From: Verticillium longisporum
Taxonomy: Eukaryota; Ascomycota; Sordariomycetes; Glomerellales; Plectosphaerellaceae
Assembly (NCBI GenBank): GCA_019188255.1
Contig: JAETXT010000003.1
Span: forward strand, 868,001-932,000
Reading direction: 5' to 3'
DNA length: 64,000 nt
The stretch's first letter is position 1, and each line of letters starts with the position of its first letter. A model generated the notes under the pieces. The model made no database searches. It saw nothing but the letters and a program-made list of their open reading frames with translations, and was not told the DNA's origin. Positions 35,795-46,086 of the stretch are shown piece by piece. A program made the translations under genes and the position numbers.

Positions 35795-37958
35795 TCACGT
35801 CTTCTTCTTCTTCCTCCTCGCCTCTGACACCGGGCTGGCGTTGATCACGCCCTTGGTATCGATGCCTCCCGTTGTCACCAGCCCAGAGACGCCCGGTGCT
35901 TTCCCCGTGCCAATGTTGATCCCACGCCCGCCCTCGAAACTCAGCGCGCTGCCGCCGCTGCCCCGACGGACGCCAATGCCCTTGAGCTTCGTCGCCGGCG
36001 ACTCCTTGACCTCATGCGCCCCATCCAGCGTTTGCTGATCAGCCGTCGAGGGCCGCGAGTCCGCACCATCGTCGGACGATGCCGGCCTGTGCTCGACCGC
36101 CTGGTGCTGGTACGCTGTGCGCGCGCGCGTCGTATTCTGCGGCGACGGGATGCCCGACGGCCGCCCTCGCGACCTCTGTTGCACGGGCGTCGTGGGCGTC
36201 ACGGGCCGAGTGCCATTCTGGCCATTTTCTACCACCAGCGTCGACAGGTCGCTCGTCGAGGCGTCGCTTGCGCGGGAGGCGTGACCGTGGTACGCAGCAC
36301 CCGACTCGATGAGGCTCTCCTCCCGCGCCATCTGATACTTGGCAAACTCCTCTGCCGAGTGCTGCGGGTCTGTAAAGTTGTCGAGCGCATCGAACACGTG
36401 CGGAAACACCTGATGGTCGACGTCGCGCCCCCATAGAAAGTCGAGGTGCTCGTAGTGCGGGATCTCCGTCGCCACCGTCTGCGAAGGCAGCTCGCGCAGC
36501 ATCACCTTGATGTCGACCAGCGAGTCGCTGCCACCGTAGACGAGCACGATGGGCGTCTTGATGTTGCGCGTCGGGTACTTGGCCACCTTGGTGTACTTGC
36601 TCGACGTGTTCAGCGACATGTGCTGCTGCACGTCGTCGTCGTACATCTGGAAAGACTTGTTGCGGATGATCTGGAACCAGTGCACCACGCTCTTGGTGCT
36701 GGTGAACGAATACAAGTGCGGGTAGGCGGCCAACTTTTGGCTGACGGTAATATTCTTGGTCCGCCAGTTGAAGAGAAACGTCAGCCCGTAGTCGATGAGC
36801 TTGACGAAGATGGGCGGGTACAGAATCGACTGCCACATGGTAGCCGAGCTGAGGATCGACCGGCGACCGAACAGCAGGAAGAGGACCTGGGGCGACGCCT
36901 TGACCAATGCGTCCACGATACCGTTCGACAGGCCGGCAGGCGACATGGCGGGCGCCAGCGCGATGAACACGTTGACCTGGTCGTTCAGCTTGGGGTGGAT
37001 GGCTAGTGTCGCGAAAGCTTGCGCCGTGCCCTGGGAGAAGCCGATGTATGACAGGCTCTTTTGGCTCGTGGTGTCGAGAATGTACGAAATGCTGTCGGGG
37101 ATATCGTGGAAGGCAAACTCGTCGATGGAAAAGTTCCAGAACTCGAGGGATGTGGGCGAGTGCTTGACTGACTTTTTCGAATACTTGTTGCCTCGGTTGT
37201 TCCCAAGCTGTGGCGTGTTAACGTCGCTGTACATTTAGGCCGAACTTGGTTTCAGGAAACTCACCCAGACATCGTAGCCCTGCTCGACAAGGACAAAGGG
37301 AAGACAGCGCTCGGCGTCCGTCAGACAGACCCAGACTTCCGAGTTCATGAGCAGTCCATGGTGCAGATAGACCACCTTCTTCCGCAAACTATTGGGTCCA
37401 TTGTTGACTTTCCTGCCCTCCTCGCCCTTCTTCCACGCCAATCGGTGCAGGCCAAGCAAGAATCCGTCCTTCGTCTGGGTGACATGCTCTTCTGCTTCGT
37501 ATCCATAGAGGCGGCACAGGTCGACAAAATCAGAGGCATCGCGAACAGAGGTCGCGATGGCTAGTATTCGGTTAGCGACGGTCCCAGTTGCAGCGAAAGC
37601 GACGGGCGCGTGCGTCATGCGTACAATTGTGTTTTTGCTCCGCCCTTTTCTGCGCAGGCGTCGCCCACCTATTGAAGAGACGACGTGATGCGCGGTAGAA
37701 GAGCGTGATGAGAGAGGATGCTGGAGCGAGGTCGTGTCAGTGGATGGCGAGGTAGCGGGCGTTGACGAGGACGTACGGAGTGCGAGGGTGAGGATGCGAA
37801 TCACGGCCTCGAAGCCGACGAGAAGGAACGACCCTACAAGAGCGGCATATTCGATGCTTTTCCACGAAAATCGTCAGTGGGATGGGAGGACGACGTATGG
37901 GGGGGATTGGGTTGTCTGTCTCTCACATGTTCAATCGCCCGATAAATGGGATGGGCAT
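35795..37958 (-). CDS. Membrane-anchored triglyceride/steryl-ester lipase (alpha/beta hydrolase, Tgl1/Yeh type)
   Basis: Five exons: 37958-37927, 37856-37777, 37720-37625, 37560-37265 and 37207-35795. The introns are 70, 56, 64 and 57 bp, every junction is in phase, and the product is 638 residues. The first exon is only 32 bp, so the start is easily missed; it opens MPIPFIGRLN and leads to one membrane helix (ALVGSFLLVGFEAVIRILTL). Then come the AB-lipase region (LCRLYGYEAEEH, QTKDGFLLGLHR), the oxyanion segment YLHHGLLMNS, the nucleophile elbow GFSQG (Ser226), the acid in GGSDSLVD and the catalytic His in HYEHLDFLWG. The last 150 or so residues are Ser/Thr-rich and disordered, ending in a Lys run. 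Family members hydrolyse steryl esters or triglycerides at lipid droplets, ER or plasma membrane. Confidence 0.93.
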
Positions 37959-38750
37959 TTTGACGACAGTCAGGATCTGAAAGAGAAAAGAGACAAGAAA
38001 AAGGGGGGGGGGGAGCAAGAGTAAAGGTTGTGTGTCCGTGGACGATGATGTATGGGCTGGATAGTATATCAAGTCATTATCGAAGACTTGGCGACCGTCA
38101 AGGGCGGAGGAAACGAATTGGAGGAAAGGCGGCGTTGGGGGAAACGAGTGCACAAGCGTCGTTGAGGTCGGCGGCGGGCGCAGCTGCAGTGCAGGCAAGT
38201 GTGGGTGATGTCACATGTGAAGATCCGGGCTTGATCTAGCTCCCAAGTTCCCAAGCCTTGAATGACAATGACATGGCAGGTCTGTGGAGCTCGCGTGGCC
38301 TTTGGTGTGAGGAACCCTGATCCCGGCATACGACGCAAACCCAATCAATCAGATGGCGACAGGATGGAGTCCATGTTGCACCAATCACCTTGCATCATTT
38401 TCTTCTGGCAGCACCAGGAAGCATCACGACATTGTGCTTAGGCTAGGCCACGGGCTGCAATACACAGAGCACGTAGTGGCCATGAGCACACCCAGAGTCA
38501 CCTTCTCCATCATTCATTAAAATCACTGCTCCATGCCGTGTCAGCTCGGGATGAAGTAGACGAGTACCGTTGGGGGCCACGAAAGTCTGGTGTACCTACC
38601 GAGAGCATGTGACGATAAGATAAGAAGTCGGAATTCAAGTTCAAGAGTCGCATCGCATTTGATCCAAAAGTCGGTCCACCTTTCTCAGTCGTCCCCCAGT
38701 CAGTCCAAAACCCGCGTCACCCGCGTCGCAAAGCCTCGAAAACCGCAGCC
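37959..38750. other. Divergent promoter region of lipase and PET191
   Basis: Non-coding. A long G run near 37990-38015 lies in the lipase leader. No further gene was seen. Confidence 0.55.
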
Positions 38751-39212
38751 ATGCCAAGCTCGTGTAAAGAACTCCGTACGTTTCGCCCAGCCTTCATGCT
38801 GTCCGTCCGTTGTCTTTGCTAACCGCTTGTTCCAGGCGAGGCCCTCGCCCAGTGCCTCCAGGAATCCGACTGCGTCATGGTGCAGCGCAACACGGCCGCC
38901 GACTGCCTCCGCCCGCCCCTCGTCCACGAGCTGCCGACAAAGTGCCAGCAGCTCAAGAAGGGCTTCGGCGAGTGCAAGCGCGGCATGGTCGACATGCGCA
39001 AGCGCTTCCGCGGCAACATGCCCGTCGCCTACAAGACCATGGCCGACGCCGAGGACGGCAAGGGGTACCAGCTGTACGCCGGCCGCCCTGCCTTTGCCGG
39101 CGGCCGCGGCCAGACGGACGGCAACGAGCCGGCGCCCAAGGACTGGAGGGAGGTCGAGAACGAAGAGTACAGGAGACAGCAGCTCGCCGAGCAGCTCAAA
39201 TCTGGGAGGTAG
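38751..39212 (+). CDS. PET191: Cytochrome c oxidase assembly factor Pet191 (COA5)
   Basis: A mitochondrial intermembrane-space or inner-membrane protein needed for assembly of complex IV. Exon 1 is 25 bp (38751-38775) and exon 2 is 38836-39212, with a 60-bp intron (GTACGT, GCTAAC branch, TTCCAG) whose split Arg codon is in phase; the product is 133 residues. It opens MPSSCKEL and contains the twin Cys pattern: ALAQCLQESDC, DCLRPPL, then CQQLKKGFGECKRGMVDMR, the hallmark of the family. The C-terminal extension (GRPAFAGG onward) is charged and typical of filamentous fungi. It is divergently transcribed from the lipase. Confidence 0.95.
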
Positions 39213-39926
39213 CAAGCAGCAGCACGGATGTAAGATAAGGGGTGGTTCCTTGAAGCATGGAGGGCAAGACAGGCGTCAAGGGCATTGGCTTTCGAATTAC
39301 TGCGATGAAGGCTGGCGCGTTGTCAACACCGCTCACAACGGCCGAGATCCGGCCTATACCAGTTGTACATTTCTACTCATAAGATCACAAACGTTTGGGT
39401 GACCGACGAGAAATTATTTCACCGCGTGCGCCATCATCCATCATGATAGGGCGTGCCAGATTGAGTTGTCAACTTTTTCTTTCCAAACGTGGCTCATTGA
39501 AATTCATTGATTATTCTTGCTCGCTACTTGCAGCCGCCTCATCCGGTGGCTGTCTCAGCTATTCTGGACGTTGGGCTTGGGCACGTGCATGCCAACGAAG
39601 TCGAGGCTTCGCGGGCCGATGCGCCATCTTACGAGGCCTTCTCAGGCCTTTCTTTGTTGTTTCGCTTCCTCATACACCTCGTCTCCAATCACCGCAAGAA
39701 AAGAAGTGCTAGAAAATATGGGTATCTAATGAAGAACTTCGTCCTGTACCAGTCGGGGTATCATGGAAGATGCAAAGATCTCAGAAGAAAGATACGGGCA
39801 AGGTCAGGCGCGAACGCCTCGGAAACCCCGAGGGGGCCGATACTCGGGCGCATGGAAGGCCCTCACAACAATCGTTGCGCAAGGCAACAATGTACACGTC
39901 TAGCAGGCGTTGCCGTCCTGTGGTCA
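39213..39926. other. Intergenic between convergent genes
   Basis: 3' flanks of PET191 (plus) and the CCCH protein gene (minus). Short open frames only. Confidence 0.55.
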
Positions 39927-42900
39927 TTAGATCAGAACATCGCCCAGGGTTAGGATCCGAGATGGATCGCCCGTGAAGCGGTTGTGGTAGTCCACAATCC
40001 CTTGCGCGATGCTAGGGAAGTCCTTGATGTTGCGCTGTCTCATGTCTTGCAAGAGCTCTCGCAAGCCGTTATTGTACTGAACCCTCATGGGTCCGTCAAC
40101 GTTCGTGCCGCCGAGTTGGAGAAGGATCTGGTCGTCTAATGAGGCGAAAGAAGGGAACGTCAGCGTCCTCGTGAAAGGGGAACAGATAGCTAGAGCTGGT
40201 CAGACGGTTCGGACGGGACGTAGCTTACCAGGCAGTTTCATGGATTCGAAATGCTGGTACTCGCATTCCGACCCCTTGGGGCACGTCCGACCATCTAGTT
40301 GATCTGGACACACTGGAATATTGGGGTCGATCTTGTTGCTGTATGTAAGCGATCGTAAGCCCCCAGCAACCATTTTCTGGAAGTCAGGATGGTAACGGTA
40401 GTTGCGGAACAACTGGAAGGGGCTCTCGTAGGGGGTAAAGCCATTCTCGCTTGAGCTGCGACCGTCCTGATGAGCGGGGCGTGGCTATCGAACAGTTAGT
40501 CTCTTTAGTGCACCAATGTTTGGAAACCGACTTGTACTTCTCTTGCGTTGTTGTTGAGACCTTCATCCGGATGAGACTCATCAATGCCAACAGATATCTG
40601 AACCGGCTGGGCGTAGACATCACCCGTGGGGGACTGCGAGCCGATCCCTGGGTCTGTAAGTGGCAGCACGTCGTCATCGTCAATCACGGCCACCGTATCT
40701 TCTGATTCACCTGAAGGTGAGTCAACCTGCATGTCAGTTTCCTCAAATCGACTTTGGTTGCCTAAGCCTGTTCCAGGTGAGCCAGCCGTGGACAAGGCCG
40801 CTGCTGGAGACGGATGACCGGAGTGATCTGCTACATTGCTAGCATGGCTGTCACCCGACACGGGTACAGGCGATGCACCACTTGACACTCCTGTGTCGGG
40901 GCTCGACCTCTTGGGAGCTTCTGCAGCCATCTCAAGTGTAGGCGTGTGCTGGGCAGCTATAGCCGGATCAGTCTGACCACCCGTAAAACTCTCCAAGGCC
41001 GAGGGCGTGACTGGCTCGGCAGTCTTCCCTGCATCGTCGTCTCGCACCAAAGAGGGGAGTTCCACGCCTCCGTCGGTATCCTCTTTGTCTGCGCCCTTAT
41101 CGGCAATTGTCGAAGTAAGTGGCAGGGCAGTCTCAGCATCATCAACAATCGACTCTTGGGCTGTTGTCCTGCGCGCCCCATTCGGCGAGTAAGGGGGTTC
41201 ATCTTCACCTGCGTGGCATTAGTACGACATGGATGAATAAACCACCTGAAACACACGCTGTTCGACTTACCCGATGCTACAAGTTCTTGTAGGCCGTCGA
41301 GTTCATCTTCGGCGGAGCGCTTCTCAGCGTCCTCCTGCTCAATCTCCTTCTCCAGGCGTGCCATTTGTGACTGCAGCAGTCGAAGTTTGGATTTCTTGGC
41401 TTGCAGTCTTGACTGCATGCCTGGCAAGCTTTGACTCAGGACGCGTACGCGCTGCAAGCGATCTGAACCAGACCCGGCGATATCACGGTTCTTGGGGAGC
41501 TTGATCGAGCCCGTTTCTGGCGCAACGGGGGATGAACGGTTTGTGTTGCTGCCCACACTTAGCGACGGGTCCAGGGACTGCACGCGACGAAGAGAAGGCG
41601 TCGCGGTATCCGAATCTGCTGCCGTTTCCGGGGTGGGGCCGCCCGATTTTGGCAAAGCAGCTTGTCCATTGCTCCCACTCAAGGCAGACTTGAGCTTCTT
41701 GCGCGCTTCGGCGAGTGCGATCTTGCGCTTCATAGCCTCGATCTGCTTGTCCATAACTGCCAGATGACCGGGGGGCGTAGCAACGCGGGCAGGGCCAGTA
41801 TCGGAAAATTGTCGCTGGCCTGCAGGCTCTGACAGAGGTGGGACATCACGGAACGAAGTAGTCCTCCGGAAAGGATGGTCAGAGGACTGCACATTAGTAT
41901 TTGACTCGTCGCCAGAGCCAATTTCCATCTCGACGTCATCATCTGACCCTTCACTAACGTCGATCACAAGTTTGCTCTTGCGCAACGGGCCAGGAGGGTG
42001 CGTGTGGATGTTTGCTTGGGCATAGTCATCAAAGTCGGATGCGACAGGTCGTTTTCGCTGGTTGCTGGGTGATTGCGCGTGCTGAGAGGTAGACGGCATG
42101 AAGAGGCCGGGAATGACAGACCGCGCGGAATCAGGGACGGGGATATCCACCTTGGCAGGCAAGGGATGAGTGGGTGTTGATGTGACGGACAACGACGGCG
42201 GTGGAATCGAGGGCAAGCCGTTTGTGGTCGTAGGAGGCGCGGGTTGAGCTGCTTCAGAGCCCTTCCGAGAGGCTGCCTTCTGGGCACGGGCTTCACGAGA
42301 CTTTTGCAAGGCCACCATCTTTTGTTGCAGTTTCAGCTGCTTTTCGTTGCTATTCTCAGCTCCAACTGTTCCTGTCGACACAGCGGCTGTGGTTGTTCCA
42401 GACAACGCTTGCTTTGCGGCAAGAAGTCGGGCAATCCGATCTTTCCGTTCCTCTGCCTTGCCTGTAGCAGCCACAACTGGTTCTTTGGCCGAGCTGCTGG
42501 CCGAGGCCGATGGCTGTGCAATGTGCGGGACATTGTTTTGAGGCATGACCGGACGAGTTCCTTTGTTCTGGTTTGAAGAAGACAGGCCAGGGATATGGGA
42601 GCCGAGTCCGCCATCTTTGACAGGATGCGAGCCGGGGACAGGATCTAGGCCAAGGTCGTTGAAAAGCACCCTGACCAAGTCTTTATCGATACCCTCAGAA
42701 ACAAAATCATCGTATCTCACGTCAAGCGACCAGAGACCTAGGATCGCAGAGCGTGCCTTGGTTTTGGCCTGAAGGAGGACATCTGCAGAAGGAGCAGCTG
42801 GGGGTGCTGCCGCAACTTGACTGGCGATCGGGTGGGACGACTGTTCCTTTGTTCGAACGACGGCCTGAGACATTACAGGCTTCAGGGCAGGTTGGATCTC

Positions 42901-43549
42901 ATGCGGAGAGAGGTAGGGAGAGTAAGAATCTCGTCCTGGGCGCTGAGGTCAGTATTTCATGTTTGGGGCCTCGTTGAAACATTCCGTCCGTACCTGTCGT
43001 GGGGGCATCACCGGGACCCGCCGCAGCGTCAGGCCAGACCTGTTTGCCAGACTGGGCACTGTTGTTTTGGTGTTGTTGATCTTGCTGATTAGATGCAGTT
43101 GGCTCGTACAGATCATCATACTCGCCCTCGCTTAGTTCGCCTTCCTCTGCCCTGTCGCTTGCATGTTGTCTCTTCAACCCGTTTCCAGGCTGCTCGCTAC
43201 GCTTGTTCGAGGCTCCATTGGAGCGACCACCATGCGGCTGATAGTATTGGGAGGCAGGCACTAGGTTGGGCTCGTGTGACGGTTGCGCGTGGGTTGGCTG
43301 GTGTGTTTGCTGCCAGGCCGCAGGCACGTCGCTCGTCGAAGCACCAAACGCAAGACCGGGGATGACGCTTCTGTTCTGCTCGTAGGAAGCTTGTGCAGAT
43401 GCCATGTTGAAGCTGGGAAAGGCATTGCCGTTGGGCGGGGGCTGGCCTGAAGCTGGCTGGGAGTAGGTCGGTTGAGCAGGATATAACGAGGGTGCATAGG
43501 AAGACTGTCCCTGGTATGGGACACCTCCGTAATACGAGTTGTAAGTCAT
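39927..43549 (-). CDS. Large CCCH zinc-finger protein, Red1/ZFC3H1-like
   Basis: Five exons: 43549-42994, 42935-41271, 41208-40538, 40484-40229 and 40135-39927; introns of 58, 62, 53 and 93 bp, all in phase, 1,118 residues. For intron 3 a donor six bases further downstream (GTCGGT) would also keep phase. The N-terminus is rich in Gln/Tyr/Pro. A conserved helix follows (AILGLWSLDVRYDDFVSEG), then a basic/Ala-rich coiled coil (ERKDRIARLLAAKQAL), a second coiled coil (RLQAKKSKLRLLQSQMARLE) and a disordered acidic part. Near the C-terminus is FRNYRYHPDF with a CCCH finger (C1023-x8-C1032-x5-C1038-x3-H1042; CPDQLDGRTCPKGSECEYQH). This architecture matches the putative zinc-finger family of fission yeast Red1 and animal ZFC3H1, scaffolds linking Mtr4-like helicase to nuclear exosome targeting. 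Assignment to that role is by family resemblance. Confidence 0.85.
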
Positions 43550-44221
43550 GGTGAGCTGGTGTAGGGTCAGCTAGCACGCAAGATTGTCTTCGACGACGCC
43601 CGACGTAGGGATCATGCGATGATGTCCAGCTACAAGTAACTCGCCGCGTGCCGAAGAATGATCGCGCGCTCAGAGCGTAAAAGGAAAGTCGTGATACGAA
43701 GAATCCACGCGTGGATATTGTGGTGGAGTGTACAAATCGTCAAGTGGATGCACGAGAGAGAGAGTTTCGATGACGCGTTCGGCGACCGAATGGTTCGCGT
43801 ATGCTGTGAAGACCCTCGACCGGCCCAATATCGCTGGTCGCTCTCGCTGGCTACAGAGGGTCGGTTTGATTCGAGGTTTCCAGGCGCGCGCATCAAGGCG
43901 CATCAAACACGTCTGGTTCGTTCGAGACCAAGACTGCTCTGCGCAAACAAAGCAAACCAGTAGCTGATGTGTTGCAGGTACAGCGTCGAGATGCAGCGAG
44001 CGTGGACGGGGCGATGCAAGCCGATGTGTGAAGATGAAAGAATTCGCGAGTGACGGGCATTTCAGAAGTGAGAGGGTCTCGAAGTCTCAACCTTGGCACG
44101 CTAGTTCCTAAAGGTACCTTGCTGGCGCTTGTTCCCATGCAGTCACACGTTCTCGGGTCTACCACCACGGCGTGTCCTTATTAGGACTAGCGTGTGTCTG
44201 CTCTGACGGCCGGAGCTTGCA
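43550..44221. other. Intergenic stretch
   Basis: Upstream region of the CCCH protein gene and of the SRR1-like pseudogene. Nothing further is supported. Confidence 0.5.
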
Positions 44222-45220
44222 ATGCACGATGTCGACTGATGGGTCGAGGCTCACAAGAAGACATGGGCGTTATACGACGCTGGGGTTCCGCTCTTCACTA
44301 AGAGAGCCATTGGGCAACTCGCCGTGCAGTTGGACAACCTCGAACAACAGAAAAGAGGCCAGAAGCTCATACTGATCGATATGGAGGGTAACCATGTTCC
44401 CGTTGATGTGCGCTGGGGCGAGACTACCCCTTTCCGAGCTCGTCCTCGCTTTGGGGAAAAGATGTACGATCAATTGTGCTTTGGTAGAAGGCATTTCTAG
44501 TGGGTTCTAACTTGGGAAACCACGAGTGGGATACCTTTCCATTGAACACCTCGTGCGTACCCACTGAAACATCCAATCTACATCATCAGAGGCTGTAACT
44601 GTGCCGCTTAATATCTTCCATCTTATATTGCACCGAGTCCCGTCTATCGAGAGCGATCAGCTTGACCTCTCAACCACATCACGACAGGCTCTCGATAGCC
44701 TGTATGCCACTGTGAGTGCTTCCAAGGAAATCTGGGAGGCCGACAGCCACTACGGCCAACTAAGGGATACCCTTTCAAACGTCACAATTCAGATCACGGT
44801 AGCGATCGCTTTTGCTTGCGGTTCCCTAGAGTATGGCGGCATACCAGGCAAACGCAGTATCTTTCAGCATCTGGTCCTTCTGGCGCTCCCAGAGCTGCTC
44901 GGCTCTTCTCGCGGAGTACGATTTTACGCACAACAGCCGCGCTACACGGCCCTAGACAAAGCGATGCTTGAATAGCTCGAAATATCTGTTCTTGAAGACC
45001 CTATAGCGTTTCTTGAAGTTGCTGATAACTGTCTCGTCCTCTCTATCGCTCCCGACATTCCAGTCAAACAAATTGTCTTGGAAATTTCCAGGCCTCTAAT
45101 GATGATATGGATGGAAGAAAAGCCTTCTATGGGGTAAGCTGCTGGAGCTCACTCTACTTGCTTTCCCACTGCTGATACTTTCACAGCCTCACAACAGACC
45201 AGGAACAAGAATCTCCGTGA
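44222..45220 (+). pseudogene. SRR1-like gene remnant
   Basis: Three coding-like blocks run in order. Block 1 (44222-44500) has an in-frame TGA at 44237 and reads GVPLFTKRAIGQLAVQL and LILIDMEGNHVPVDVRW. Block 2 (about 44601-44975), in another frame, reads IAFACGSLEYGG, RSIFQHLVLLALPELL and FYAQQPRYTALDKAM. After an in-frame TAG at 44973 the same frame goes on with VLEDPIAFLEV, LSIAPDIPVKQIV and ISRPLMMIW, then an intact-looking intron (45134-45186) and a short last exon. These are features of fungal SRR1-like proteins. The TAG sits where a sense codon is expected and could come from CAG by C-to-T at CpA, the change caused by repeat-induced point mutation. With at least two internal stops and a frame change between blocks, it is probably non-functional. 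Confidence 0.65.
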
Positions 45221-46086
45221 GAAAGTCGGGTAATTCTTTGTGAACAGACGGCCTTGCCTAAAAGTTGTTCCGAGAGGGTTTTCTATCGAAATTGGTCATG
45301 GCTGTTTGTGAGCTATGTTATGTTGTCGTTTGAGGTAGTCCTGATCGACTATAGATTGCGCAAAGTGGCACCATCGCACATTTCAGAAGTCCCTCGATAG
45401 CTTAGACATCCTGCTGAAGACGCCCCGAATCGCTGAATGCGAAGTTCGTGCCGGCAATGGTTGTGGTGTTTTCGATCGGTCCATCCACCAAAGCGACCCC
45501 AGGTTAGCTGCTGACATCCACATCAGCATCACGTAAGCACACCACTGGGTCCTTTGGAACGAGCAGCCACTCTAGCCTGCCCAGACCCGTTTGGTTCGGG
45601 TGCCTGTCTTGGTGGAGCGCCTACGTCACGTGTATGAACCCATGTTCGGTCCCCATCGTGGTCCGGTCGCTCCTGGGTTTGTTTACTTTGGGGATGTGGG
45701 TGGTCCAGAGCAACCAATCCCTGACGATCGACGTCAACACGACTTGGGCGTGAGATGCCTACCTTGTCCTCCTTTCCAATTCCGCCTTTTACATCACCGC
45801 CACGCGCCCGCGATTGACACTGTCTTTCTCATTCCTCGACTTTTATTGCTGCCCGAGATTGTACACGATTCTTTCTATTTCATCTTCCCTGACTTGCTTG
45901 AGCCGAGTCAGAGCCTCGTGCCTCGATCCCAACGAACCCGCCGCGCACCTCGAAGCCTCTATGTATTCCCTGCAGGTATAGGCAGCCGGATCGGAAGTCG
46001 GACCACAGCAGTAACAGCGAGGTTTCCCAGCTGTTAGGTGGCTTTGAGCAGCAGGATCTCTCACAATACCCGCCCAACCACACACC
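45221..46086. other. Intergenic and 5' leader of the myosin gene
   Basis: No separate gene. The CT-rich part from about 45780 to the ATG at 46087 is consistent with the myosin promoter and leader. Confidence 0.55.
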
